Of a stretch of 64,000 nt of DNA, positions 45,201 to 53,722 are shown in pieces. The notes beneath the pieces are model-generated. The model ran no database searches. It was not told where the DNA came from and saw only the letters and a program-made list of their open reading frames with translations. The DNA is from Bryobacterales bacterium (GTDB taxonomy: Bacteria; Acidobacteriota; Terriglobia; Bryobacterales; Bryobacteraceae). A program made the position numbers and the translations under genes. Each line of letters begins with the position of its first letter. The stretch's first letter is position 1. The stretch spans positions 1 to 64,000 of the forward strand of contig JADZAF010000326.1 in NCBI GenBank assembly GCA_020852755.1. The letters run 5' to 3'.

Positions 45201-46436
45201 CTACTCGTATCGCAGCGCCACCACCGGATCCAGGCGGGCGGCTTTGTTGGCCGGCCAGATGCCGAAGAACAGGCCCACGCCGACCGAGACCGCCACCCCC
45301 AGCAGGGCGGCCCATAGCGGCACGGTGGTGGGCAGGTTGGGAAAGATCAGGCGGGCGCCCTGCGAGGCCGTCCACCCCAGCATGATGCCGCAAAGGCCTC
45401 CCAGCCCGGTCAACACCACCGCTTCGGTCAGGAATTGGATGATGATGTCGAAACGTCTTGCCCCCACGGCCTTGCGCACGCCGATCTCCCGGGTGCGCTC
45501 GGTCACCGAGACCAGCATGATGTTCATCACTCCGATCCCGCCGACCAGCAGGCCGATGGAGCTGAGCACAACCATCACCAGCGCGACCATGGATGTGATG
45601 TTGCGGAAATCCTCGATCATCTGCTCGGCCGAGGAGATCCAGAAATTGTCGGGCCGGTCGTGGGGCACCCGGCGCTGAATCCGCAGGATGGTTCGCACTT
45701 CGTCCTCGGCCGCCGGCAGTTTGCCCGGGTAGGCGACCACCACCAGCATGTGCTCCTGGGCGTTGGGGAACATCTTGCGCATGCTGAAGTAGGGGAACAG
45801 GATGCGGAGGTCCTCCTGTCCGGGCATGGCGTTGGCCGGGCGCTGCATGGCCCCGATGACCTCGAACTGGTGCCCGTCCACGTCGATCCATTTCCCTACC
45901 GACGAGACGTTCGGGAAGAGGGCCTTCTTGATGTCCTCGCCGATCACCGCCACGGGAAGGCGGCGCTGGTTGTCGGTGTCGCCCAGAAAACGGCCCTCCA
46001 GCATGATCACGCCGTTGGCGGCATAGCCTTCCTCCGTGCCCCCCAGTTCCACCCGGTAAACGTCGTTCCCTTTGTAGCGGGCGCGGCTGACGTTGAAGAA
46101 GCCGGGGAACAGGTACGGGCTGACGTGCTGCACCGAAGGACAGCGCTCGGCGATGGCGCGCGCGTCCTCCAGCGTCAGCGGTTTGCGGCGCAGTTCCTCG
46201 GTGCTGAGGTTGCCGCGCATGGCCGCCTTGAACTTAAACACGATCAGGGTGCTGGAGCCGAAGTTGCGAAACAGGCCGGTCACCGTGCTGTCCAGCCCGG
46301 TCACGATGGAACCCACCGCGATCACCGTACCCGTGCCGATGATCACCCCCAGCACGGTGAGAAACGAGCGCAGCTTGTGCTCCCGGATGGTGGCCATCGC
46401 GATCTTCACGCCGGTAGCCAGCGGGGAAACGATCAT
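45201..46436 (-). CDS. MacB-like ABC transporter permease (second)
   Basis: A 411-residue permease with the MacB/FtsX layout: an N-terminal helix (about 22-45), a large periplasmic MacB_PCD domain (about 50-270), and three C-terminal helices from about 285. The latter include GGIGVMNIMLVSVTERTREIGVRKAVGARR, the conserved coupling segment. Its start overlaps the previous permease stop by 4 nt. The pair would need a separate ATPase to work; none is adjacent. Likely substrates are envelope components or small peptides, but none can be named. Confidence 0.92.
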   Translation of the reverse strand: MIVSPLATGVKIAMATIREHKLRSFLTVLGVIIGTGTVIAVGSIVTGLDSTVTGLFRNFGSSTLIVFKFKAAMRGNLSTEELRRKPLTLEDARAIAERCPSVQHVSPYLFPGFFNVSRARYKGNDVYRVELGGTEEGYAANGVIMLEGRFLGDTDNQRRLPVAVIGEDIKKALFPNVSSVGKWIDVDGHQFEVIGAMQRPANAMPGQEDLRILFPYFSMRKMFPNAQEHMLVVVAYPGKLPAAEDEVRTILRIQRRVPHDRPDNFWISSAEQMIEDFRNITSMVALVMVVLSSIGLLVGGIGVMNIMLVSVTERTREIGVRKAVGARRFDIIIQFLTEAVVLTGLGGLCGIMLGWTASQGARLIFPNLPTTVPLWAALLGVAVSVGVGLFFGIWPANKAARLDPVVALRYE

Positions 46437-47674
46437 CGCTCGAACCTCAGGGCTTCGATCGGATCCAGCTTGGAGGCGCGCTGCGCCGGGTACATGCCGA
46501 AGGCCAGCCCGACGATGGTGGAAAGCCCCACGCCGATGAGTACCGCGCGCAGCGGAACGGCCATGGGCACCGGAGTCGTGTTCCTCACGATGATGGCGAC
46601 CACCCAGGCAATGAGCACTCCCGCCATTCCGCCCGCTCCGGCCATCATCGAGGATTCCACCAGGAACTGATTCAGGACGTCGATCCGGCGCGCTCCCACC
46701 GATTTGCGCACGCCGATCTCATGGGTGCGCTCGGTGACTACCGCCAGCATGATGTTCATGATCACCACGCCGCCCACCACCATGAACACCGAAACGATGG
46801 CGACGGCCGTGGCGGCGATGGCGCCGGTCAGCTGGTCCCACAGTTCCACCAGGGAATCGGACGCCATCAGACCGAAGTTGTCTTCCTGGCCGGGCCGCAG
46901 GTGCCGGAAGGCCCGCAGCAGCATGCGCACCTCGTCCTGGGCCTGTTCAAGGTGAAAACGGTCGATGGCCAGGCCGGTGTACCCGATGCCGACGCGGACT
47001 CCGAACATCTTCTGGTAGGTGCCCATCGGGATGATCACGTACTCGTCCAGCGACTGCCCGAAGACGCTGCCCCGGGCCTCGGCCGCGCCCACGATCTCGA
47101 AGGGCCGGCCCTGGACGTACATGATCTTTCCCACCGGGTCGACGGTCGGGAAAAAACGCTGCTTGAGATCCGCCCCGATGAAGGCCACCTGCGCGTTGCG
47201 GTAGTCCTCGGTTTCGGTGATGAAACGACCCTGAGCCGGCTGGTAGTTGCTGATCACGCCGATGTTGGCGGTCGCGCCGTACAGGTCGGCAGCTTCCAGG
47301 GAGTCCTGCCCGTAGTGGATCGGGGCCTGGCGGTGGGCTTCCATGCCCAGTTCGCGCACCAGGGTGGTCTTATCGCGCAGGAACTGGAACTCCTCGCGGC
47401 TGAGCTGCGGGTTGCGGCGCTGCATTTCGAGCCACTTCTTGGGGTTGAACTGCCCGATCATCACCGCCCGGCGCACACGGAAGCCGTCTACCCCCATGTC
47501 GGAGATGTTCTGGGCCACGTAGCGGTCCATGCCCTCGATCACGGACATCACCGCGATCAGGGTGGTGGTGGCCAGAATGATGCCGAGAAGCGTCAGGAAA
47601 CTGCGCATCTTGCTGGAGCGCAGCGACCCGCCGGCAACACAGACGGCTTCCCAAAACGAGGCGTTCGACTGCAT
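46433..47674 (-). CDS. MacB-like ABC transporter permease (first)
   Basis: A 413-residue paralogue of the next gene. It has the same layout: helix near residues 22-45, a periplasmic MacB_PCD domain, and a C-terminal FtsX domain with VVIMNIMLAVVTERTHEIGVRKSVGARR. TATACT lies 14 nt before the ATG. Together with 45201-46436 it forms a two-gene operon of heterodimer-forming permeases. The missing ATPase gene must be elsewhere on the chromosome. Confidence 0.92.
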   Translation of the reverse strand: MQSNASFWEAVCVAGGSLRSSKMRSFLTLLGIILATTTLIAVMSVIEGMDRYVAQNISDMGVDGFRVRRAVMIGQFNPKKWLEMQRRNPQLSREEFQFLRDKTTLVRELGMEAHRQAPIHYGQDSLEAADLYGATANIGVISNYQPAQGRFITETEDYRNAQVAFIGADLKQRFFPTVDPVGKIMYVQGRPFEIVGAAEARGSVFGQSLDEYVIIPMGTYQKMFGVRVGIGYTGLAIDRFHLEQAQDEVRMLLRAFRHLRPGQEDNFGLMASDSLVELWDQLTGAIAATAVAIVSVFMVVGGVVIMNIMLAVVTERTHEIGVRKSVGARRIDVLNQFLVESSMMAGAGGMAGVLIAWVVAIIVRNTTPVPMAVPLRAVLIGVGLSTIVGLAFGMYPAQRASKLDPIEALRFER

Positions 47675-47782
47675 CCGGTAACAAGACGAGTATATCCGGA
47701 ACGGTATCCGCGTGGCGCGCGGCGGAACCTCCGGGACGCAGGCGCCAGGCAGACGGCAGGCCAGGCGTGAGCCGCCGGTCCG

Positions 47783-48745
47783 TCAGGCCCCGCTGCTCAT
47801 CCACTGCAGAAGCACCGCCTCGCTCCAGAACCGGGTGGCGCCGCCCGGAAGGGGCAGCAGGCGGCGGGAGAGAAAACCCAGGTGGCCGCCGTGCTCCGCC
47901 GCCAGCATCGTAATCAAGCGGTTCTCCCGGATGGCCGGGTGACGGAAGCTCTCGAACGGGATGATGGGATCGTCGCGCGCCTGCAGCATCAGCGTGCGCA
48001 CGCGGATATCCGCCAGGTAGTGCTGCGACGATTGCGACTGGTAGTAGTCCGAGGCGCCGCGAAAGCCCCACAGCACGGCCGTGTACTGCTCGTCCAGGTC
48101 CCGAACCGAGCGCAGGCGGGAGGCGCGGCAGTGCGGGAACCGCCCGGTCCCTTCCACCTTCTTTCCCAGCTTCCGCACGAAACGGCGTTCGTAGAGGCGG
48201 TTTTCCCGGCTGCCCAGCCGGGCGGCGCAGGCCAGCAGGTCGATGGGGGCTGAAACGGCGCAGATGCCCGCCATCAGTTCCGCGCCCCGCTCTCCCAGTT
48301 CCCCGGCCAGCTTCAAAACGATGTTTCCGCCCAGGGAATAGCCGGTCACGAAAGCCGGGCGGCCGAGCGTTTCCAGGACGCGCCGCAGATCGGCCGTCAA
48401 TCCCCCGTGGTACAGATTCGGGCACAGGCGCTCGGTGCCTCCGCAGCTTCGTATGTTGAAGCGATGAACGGCGTATCCGGAGGCGAGCGCCGCCTGCGCC
48501 ATCCCGAGCATATAGCTCGCTTCCGACGAGCTCTCCATCCCGTGCACCAGAACCAGTTCGCCGCGCGGCCGCCCGTGCGGCCGGTGCGATTTCACCAGCA
48601 CTTGCACACCAGGCTCCGTCTCGATGTAGCGAGCCCGGGCGGGAAAGCGCCGCGTGTCGAGCCGGCGGGGCCAGAAATGGGCCAGGATGGTTTGCCAGTG
48701 AGGATCGTGAACCAGGGGGGTGAAACTGGGGTAACCGGAAAGCAT
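47783..48745 (-). CDS. YheT-like alpha/beta hydrolase
   Basis: A 320-residue alpha/beta hydrolase of the YheT/ABHD group. The sequence shows HDPHWQTILAHFWPRR near the N-terminus, a strand with VLVHGMESSSE, the nucleophile elbow GYSLGGNIVLKL, an acid strand LMLQARDDPIIP and the catalytic His in AEHGGHLGFL. The triad is thus complete. It is predicted to be a cytoplasmic esterase of unknown substrate. TATACC ends 10 nt before the ATG at 48745, which is preferred over the TTG one codon earlier. The divergence from neighbours makes it a single-gene unit. Confidence 0.88.
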   Translation of the reverse strand: MLSGYPSFTPLVHDPHWQTILAHFWPRRLDTRRFPARARYIETEPGVQVLVKSHRPHGRPRGELVLVHGMESSSEASYMLGMAQAALASGYAVHRFNIRSCGGTERLCPNLYHGGLTADLRRVLETLGRPAFVTGYSLGGNIVLKLAGELGERGAELMAGICAVSAPIDLLACAARLGSRENRLYERRFVRKLGKKVEGTGRFPHCRASRLRSVRDLDEQYTAVLWGFRGASDYYQSQSSQHYLADIRVRTLMLQARDDPIIPFESFRHPAIRENRLITMLAAEHGGHLGFLSRRLLPLPGGATRFWSEAVLLQWMSSGA

Positions 48746-48755
48746 CAACCTTCCC

Positions 48756-48761
48756 GGTATA
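48756..48761 (-). promoter_or_regulatory. -10-like box for the YheT-like gene (near-leaderless)
   Basis: On the minus strand TATACC ends 10 nt before the ATG at 48745. It overlaps nothing else. An AAGG further downstream could also act as a weak ribosome site, so the call is tentative. Confidence 0.35.
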
Positions 48762-48787
48762 ACAGATGCGGCTCGCGCGGCGCTAAT

Positions 48788-49867
48788 TCAGGCCCGCCAC
48801 AGATCGATGGGTTTACGGACCCGGGCCGGACCGAAAGGCAGCTCGATCTTCCTGCCCCTGCCCGCCGAGGCGTAACCCGCATAGAGCGCTTCCATCACCA
48901 CCCGGCCGTCCCGGCCGGTGGCGCGCGGTTCCTCCTTGCCGGTCGCGCAGCGCGCGAAATGGCGCATTTCCTGCGGGAAGCCGTAATTCCATAGCTCTTC
49001 GAAGACCGGGTAGCTCCAGCCTTTGGTGCCCGGCGCCTTTTCCACCGCGTAGCCGTATCCGTATTCGCGGTAGGTCGGCAGGGCGTTGCCCATGTGCAGG
49101 TTGGCGTAAGTCACCCCGCCCTCGCCGAAAATCTCCACCCGGTCGTCCATGCCGCCACGCCTGGCCCAACTGTTCTCCACCAGCCCGGTGGCACCGTTTT
49201 CGAATTCCAGGATGCAGAGCGATTCATCCTCGCCGCGCGTCCGGCCGCCATGGACCTGGGTGGACATCTGGCAGTACACGCTGCGGATCGGAGAACGGTC
49301 CAGAAACCAGTAGCAGAAGGCGATGCCGTGGCATCCCATGTCCATGAAGACGCCGCCCCCGGAGCGGTCCACGTCCCAGAACCAGTCGGCGTGCGGGCCG
49401 AAGTGCTTCTCGCTCTGCTTCACCAGGTAGACCTTGCCGAAAGCGCCCTGGTCGGCCATCTCCTTGGCCTTGACGTATTTCGGAGTGAAGAACAACTCCT
49501 CGGCGTAGAGCAGCAGCACGCCTTGCCGCTCGCAGGTTTCCAGCATCTCATCGGCTTCCTCCAGGTTCATCGCCAGGGGCTTCTCGCAGACCACGTGTTT
49601 GCCCGCCCGCGCGCAATCCAGCGTCATGCGCGCATGCAGATGGTTGGGCGCCGCGATGGTCACCATCTGGAGGTCCTTCTCACAGAGCATTTCGCGATAG
49701 TCGGTGAACACCCGGGGTATGGCGTGCCGGCCGGCCAGCGCGGCGGCGTTTCCGGGGGTGGGCGAGGCTACCGCCGCCAGCTCCGCTTCATCCGGCGCCA
49801 TGCGGATGGCAGCGGCGTGCAGGTCCGCCTCGAATCCCGAGCCGATGATCCCTATTCTCACTGGCAT
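48788..49867 (-). CDS. Gfo/Idh/MocA-family oxidoreductase
   Basis: A 359-residue NAD(P)-dependent dehydrogenase. The N-terminal Rossmann motif is RIGIIGSGFEADLH. The family motif CEKPLAM carries the catalytic-site Lys, and GGGVFMDMGCHGIAF supplies the Asp/His pair. It likely oxidises or reduces a sugar or inositol in the cytoplasm. Start choice: the ATG at 49867 or the one three codons upstream (49876); the former matches the family N-terminus. It is divergent from the M14 peptidase, so the two share the 61-nt gap region. Confidence 0.88.
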   Translation of the reverse strand: MPVRIGIIGSGFEADLHAAAIRMAPDEAELAAVASPTPGNAAALAGRHAIPRVFTDYREMLCEKDLQMVTIAAPNHLHARMTLDCARAGKHVVCEKPLAMNLEEADEMLETCERQGVLLLYAEELFFTPKYVKAKEMADQGAFGKVYLVKQSEKHFGPHADWFWDVDRSGGGVFMDMGCHGIAFCYWFLDRSPIRSVYCQMSTQVHGGRTRGEDESLCILEFENGATGLVENSWARRGGMDDRVEIFGEGGVTYANLHMGNALPTYREYGYGYAVEKAPGTKGWSYPVFEELWNYGFPQEMRHFARCATGKEEPRATGRDGRVVMEALYAGYASAGRGRKIELPFGPARVRKPIDLWRA

Positions 49868-49914
49868 GACCGCCATGCTATGCGATCCCGAACGCGCGCG
49901 GCAACCGGATGCGT

Positions 49915-49920
49915 TATGAT
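49915..49920 (+). promoter_or_regulatory. -10 box for the M14 peptidase gene (leaderless type)
   Basis: TATGAT ends 8 nt before the ATG at 49929, with no Shine-Dalgarno between them. Confidence 0.45.
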
Positions 49921-49928
49921 GCGGTTCG

Positions 49929-51125
49929 ATGCTGAGCCTGTTTCTTGCGGCCATCGCCGTGTCGACCCAGTTCGAGGCGGGCAGCCTCGGCAAAGTCGAG
50001 CACCTCTCGCCGGTTCACCTGCGCTGCAGCGTGGAGGGCGAATCCGACCAGGACAAGCGCAACCGCCAGGCCAACTGGTACTACTTTCAACTCGACGGCC
50101 TGCCGCAGTCCGAGATCGTCGTCGACCTCGTCAACCTCGCGGGCGAGTACAACTATCGCCCCGGAAGCCACTCGGTGACCAAGGGCAGCCGGCCGGTCTA
50201 CAGCTACGACCGCCAGAGGTGGGAGCACTTCACTGATGCAAACGTCGAGTGGGACGAAAAAGAGGTGCGGCTGCGGTTGAAACTCGTTCCCGAACGCGGG
50301 CGCATGTGGATCGCTCACGTTCCGCCGTACACCAACCAGCGCCTGCGGCGGCTGCTCGCGGAGATGAACGGCAAGCCATACCTGGAAAAGCAGGTCATCG
50401 GCCGGACGGTGCAGCGGCGGGACATTCTGCTGCTGACCGTGACCAACCCGGCAATCCCCCCGGCGGGCAAGAAAGTGGTCTGGCTGATGTTCCGGCAGCA
50501 CGCCTGGGAAGCGCCGACATCGCACGTCTGCGAGGGTTTGCTGCGTTTTCTCTTGTCTGACGATCCGGCGGCCGCGAAGATTCGCGACCAGGTGATCTTC
50601 AAGATCATTCCGCTGGCGGATCCCGACGGCGTGGCCCGCGGCGGCGTGCGCTTCAACGCTCACGGCTACGACCTCAACCGGAATTGGGATGCGGTGGATC
50701 CGCGGCGCATGCCCGAGATCGCGGCCCAGCGCAGCGCCATTCTCGGCTGGGTAGACAAAGGCGGCCGCATTGACCTGTTCATCGCCTTCCATAACACCGA
50801 GAGCGCCGAGTACCTGGAAGGGTCGCTGCCGCCGGAAGCCGTTCCGACGGCCGAGCGCCTTTTCCGGCTGCTTACCCTAAAGACCAGCTTCAACCCCACT
50901 TCGCCTCTCCGGCGGTCCGGTGTCTCGACGACGCCGGGCAAACCGGGCCGCATGACCGTCAACCAGGGCCTGTATCGTGACCGCGGGATCCCCGCCCTTC
51001 TGATGGAGCAGATGGTGGAGTACAACTCCAAACTGGGCCGCCTGCCCAGGGTGGAGGACCGCCTGGAATTCGGAGCCGGCCTGGCACAGGCTGTCTGGGA
51101 AGCCCTTACCGCGCCGCAGCAGTGA
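49929..51125 (+). CDS. M14-family metallocarboxypeptidase with N-terminal beta domain
   Basis: A 398-residue protein. The short hydrophobic N-terminus (MLSLFLAAIAVSTQ) may be a signal. Residues about 20-135 form a beta-sandwich of the type that precedes cytosolic-carboxypeptidase-like M14 domains. The zinc ligands His191 and Glu194 are in RQHAWEAP, followed by GYDLNRNWD (with the substrate-binding Asn-Arg pair) and His288 in IAFHNTE. All three metal ligands are present, so it should be active. The substrate is a peptide C-terminus, possibly cell-wall derived; not known. Confidence 0.88.
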   Translation: MLSLFLAAIAVSTQFEAGSLGKVEHLSPVHLRCSVEGESDQDKRNRQANWYYFQLDGLPQSEIVVDLVNLAGEYNYRPGSHSVTKGSRPVYSYDRQRWEHFTDANVEWDEKEVRLRLKLVPERGRMWIAHVPPYTNQRLRRLLAEMNGKPYLEKQVIGRTVQRRDILLLTVTNPAIPPAGKKVVWLMFRQHAWEAPTSHVCEGLLRFLLSDDPAAAKIRDQVIFKIIPLADPDGVARGGVRFNAHGYDLNRNWDAVDPRRMPEIAAQRSAILGWVDKGGRIDLFIAFHNTESAEYLEGSLPPEAVPTAERLFRLLTLKTSFNPTSPLRRSGVSTTPGKPGRMTVNQGLYRDRGIPALLMEQMVEYNSKLGRLPRVEDRLEFGAGLAQAVWEALTAPQQ

Positions 51126-51182
51126 CCGCGTACCGGTGGACGCCTGGTTTGGCACGCGGCCCCCGCTGGGGGGATGCTGGCT

Positions 51183-51578
51183 TCAGCGGCTCGCCAGGTC
51201 GATGATGTCCAGAACCGTTCGGGTTGCCGTCAGGATCAGCAGTGCCTTCGTGCCCAGGGTGACCCGGCTGTAGCCGGCCGGCAGGGGTCCCAGGCGGCTC
51301 GACAGGCCGTCCGGGAAGGGAACCAGCTTCTTCTCGAGTCCCGGCGGCAGCCGGCCGTTGCGCCGCAATTGCGTCTCGAGTCCCGGGGGAAGATCGCCGG
51401 CGCGCTTTGCCAGGCCCGGCGGGAGCCCGCCATCCGTACGGTAATAGTCCAGGATGACGCGGATCTCCGCTTCCTGGAAACGGACTGCGGCGCGGCCGCG
51501 CTTTCCTTTCGATCTCCCTTGCTTCGCCAGGACCAGAACCGGTCCGGCGGCGTACAGCAAAAAGAGGCGGCGTTTCAT
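51183..51578 (-). CDS. Secreted CigR/RcnB-like small protein
   Basis: A 131-residue protein with a leader MKRRLFLLYAAGPVLVLA. Three LPPGL repeats (GGLPPGLAKRAG, GDLPPGLETQL, GRLPPGLEKKL), then PLPAGYSRVTLGTKALLI and TVLDIIDL, are the pattern of CigR-type periplasmic proteins. The start was set at the Met before the leader; 15 upstream residues are not needed. The function in this organism is unknown; CigR was first seen as a virulence-regulating protein in Salmonella. It is divergent from the TIM-barrel gene that follows. Confidence 0.78.
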   Translation of the reverse strand: MKRRLFLLYAAGPVLVLAKQGRSKGKRGRAAVRFQEAEIRVILDYYRTDGGLPPGLAKRAGDLPPGLETQLRRNGRLPPGLEKKLVPFPDGLSSRLGPLPAGYSRVTLGTKALLILTATRTVLDIIDLASR

Positions 51579-51635
51579 GATTGCCCAATCCCAGTGTATC
51601 TCCGGGCGGCTATTCTGTAGCATGGAAGGACCGTT

Positions 51636-52526
51636 ATGACCCGACGCGAATTCACCGCCCTGAGCGCGGCCGCAGCCGTCCCTGCCGCCGCCGGCGCCTG
51701 GAAGAAGAGCATCTGCTCAATCATCTTTCCCCCCGCCATGCCTCCCGCGGAGCGCTTCCGCGAAACCCGCAACGCCGGCTTTGAAGGGATCGAAATCCGG
51801 CTGGGCGAAGAAGTCAAGCTGGCCTCCAGCGCCGACGAGGTGAAGCGCGTGGGAGATGACGCCCGCAAGGCCGGAGTGGCGATCAGCGCGCTGTGGGTAT
51901 CGGAAGGCTTGGGAGACCATCCCCTGAACCACGCCTCGCCGGAAGTGCGCGCCCAGGGCCGGGCGGCCATCGCCAGGGCCATCGAGTTCGCCGCCCACCT
52001 CTCCTGCCCCGCTTTGCTGCTGGTGCCCGGCCGGCTGGGTTCCGGTGCGAAATTCCAGGTGGGCTACCAGGAGACCTGGGAACGCGTCACCGCGGAACTG
52101 AAGCAGCTTCTGCCGGCGGCGGCGCGCGCCAAGGTGATCCTCGGTCCGGAGAACGTCTGGAACAAGTTCCTGGTGAGCCCGCTGGAAATGCGCTCCTTCG
52201 TCGACCAGTTCCGCAGCCCCTGGCTGCAGAGTTTCTTCGACATCGGCAACGTGATGCAGTTCGGCTACCCGCAGGATTGGATCCTGACCCTCGGCGGCCG
52301 CATCAGGAATGTCCACCTGAAGGACTACAAGCTTTCGTCCCGCGCCGAGCAGGGCCGTTTCGTAGGCCTGCTGGAGGGCGACGTGGACTGGAAGGAAACC
52401 ATGGCCGCGCTGGCCCGGACCGGCTATCGCGGCTTCATCGCTCCGGAATACGGCCGCGACGCCGGCGACCCGGATCAGCTGAAGAAACTGTCCGCCCTGA
52501 CCGACAAAATCCTGGCCATGGCTTGA
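51636..52526 (+). CDS. Exported sugar phosphate isomerase/epimerase-like TIM barrel
   Basis: A 296-residue xylose-isomerase-like TIM barrel with a leader MTRREFTALSAAAAVPAAAG that fits a twin-arginine (RRxF) or Sec signal. Barrel signature strands: GFEGIEIRLGEE, KVILGPENVW, SFFDIGNVMQ, NVHLKDYK and FIAPEYGRD, giving the Glu, Asp, His and Glu metal ligands. AAGGACC precedes the ATG and TATTCT lies 19 nt upstream. Its substrate is unknown. The neighbours on both sides are in sugar metabolism. Confidence 0.87.
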   Translation: MTRREFTALSAAAAVPAAAGAWKKSICSIIFPPAMPPAERFRETRNAGFEGIEIRLGEEVKLASSADEVKRVGDDARKAGVAISALWVSEGLGDHPLNHASPEVRAQGRAAIARAIEFAAHLSCPALLLVPGRLGSGAKFQVGYQETWERVTAELKQLLPAAARAKVILGPENVWNKFLVSPLEMRSFVDQFRSPWLQSFFDIGNVMQFGYPQDWILTLGGRIRNVHLKDYKLSSRAEQGRFVGLLEGDVDWKETMAALARTGYRGFIAPEYGRDAGDPDQLKKLSALTDKILAMA

Positions 52527-52535
52527 GACGCGCCG

Positions 52536-53636
52536 TCAGGCCAGGTCGAAGCGCTTCACCTCGATCTTGGCGTCGTCGAACACGCCCAGGCCCAGCAATC
52601 CGGCAAGTTCGACGTGTTCCACCTGGCAGTTGAACCAATGGCTGTCGGCATCGGGCTTGGAGAGCGCGATGGAGGCCATGCCCACTTCCTTGCGCTTGTC
52701 GTCCAGCACTTTCCACCCGACCTTGTCCAGCGCGACGGGGTCGGTTCCAAAGTACATGGTCTTGTGTTCCCACTGGTACTTGGGCCGGCCGCCGGGACCG
52801 CCGTGGTACTGCGCTTTGATGCCGTCCACAATGTGCAGGACGGCCTTCTGGCGGATCACCGGCAGGTTCACCACCGCGGGGATGAAGGTGCCGCAGGCAT
52901 TGGCCGTCGGCGTCACGTGGCTGCGCCGCACGTTGTTGACCAGGCCGTGCGACATGTTCTTGAGCGTGATGGTGATGCCCGCCGACTGGTGGTGTTTCAC
53001 CACCGGCAGGTTGACGAATTTGTTGATCTGCTTGGTCAGAACCAGGCTCGCATAGGAGCGGCGCACGTGCTCATCGCTGGGGTTCTGGCCGGGAAGGCAA
53101 AGCGCCATGTCCACGTACACGTCGGGGTCGTAGCCGTTGATGTTCTGTTGGACCTCTTCGTACGCCTCGGCGGACCAGGCGATGCGGACTCCTTCCGGCA
53201 GCCACCGGTTGATGCGGGCATCGAACATCTCGCGGCGGTAGCGGTTGAAGACCACGATGTTGCCCGGCTTGACGCCGGCCTGCTTCAACCCGTCCACGAT
53301 CTGATGGAGCACAGTCGCGTCAGAGCTCATGCGCGCGCCGCCGACCGGGCACACCTTGATGCCCACGACATCGCTGGGTTCGAAGAAGACCCGCCAGGCG
53401 TCCGGCCAGCCGGGCGCGCCGGTCAGTTCCATCATGCCTTTGTGCATCATGTTCCTGACAGGCTCGGCCTGGTAGGCGCCGGAAACGATCGAACCCGGAT
53501 GTTGAACCGCGATGACCCGGCCGGGATACGGTCCGGGAATTCCCAGTTTGGAGACTGCGGCCCGCGCGGGCGAGAAACGCGCCGCGGAGGCGGCCAGCAA
53601 CGATGCTTGCAGAAGATCACGGCGAGACTGCTGCAT
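52536..53636 (-). CDS. DUF362-domain exported protein
   Basis: A 366-residue protein. The ATG at 53636 gives the twin-arginine leader MQQSRRDLLQASLLAASAARF; the ORF's first 13 codons are dropped. A DUF362 domain follows: VVGIKVCPVGGARMSSD, FNRYRREMFDARI, FVNLPVVKHHQSAGITITLKNMSHG, and HIVDGIKAQYHGGPGG. No ferredoxin CxxC motif is present, unlike many DUF362 proteins. The function is unknown. TACAAT ends 7 nt before the ATG, so the gene may have its own leaderless promoter as well as read-through from the isomerase gene 86 nt upstream. Confidence 0.85.
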   Translation of the reverse strand: MQQSRRDLLQASLLAASAARFSPARAAVSKLGIPGPYPGRVIAVQHPGSIVSGAYQAEPVRNMMHKGMMELTGAPGWPDAWRVFFEPSDVVGIKVCPVGGARMSSDATVLHQIVDGLKQAGVKPGNIVVFNRYRREMFDARINRWLPEGVRIAWSAEAYEEVQQNINGYDPDVYVDMALCLPGQNPSDEHVRRSYASLVLTKQINKFVNLPVVKHHQSAGITITLKNMSHGLVNNVRRSHVTPTANACGTFIPAVVNLPVIRQKAVLHIVDGIKAQYHGGPGGRPKYQWEHKTMYFGTDPVALDKVGWKVLDDKRKEVGMASIALSKPDADSHWFNCQVEHVELAGLLGLGVFDDAKIEVKRFDLA

Positions 53637-53643
53637 AGCCACG

Positions 53644-53649
53644 ATTGTA
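53644..53649 (-). promoter_or_regulatory. -10 box for the DUF362 gene (leaderless type)
   Basis: On the minus strand TACAAT ends 7 nt before the ATG at 53636, with no Shine-Dalgarno between them. Confidence 0.45.
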
Positions 53650-53722
53650 CCGAGTTTCCGGCACGGGTTATGCAACCCGGAACGGCTGTGGCTCGGAATG
53701 TTTTCGCTGACTGACGTCCCGC

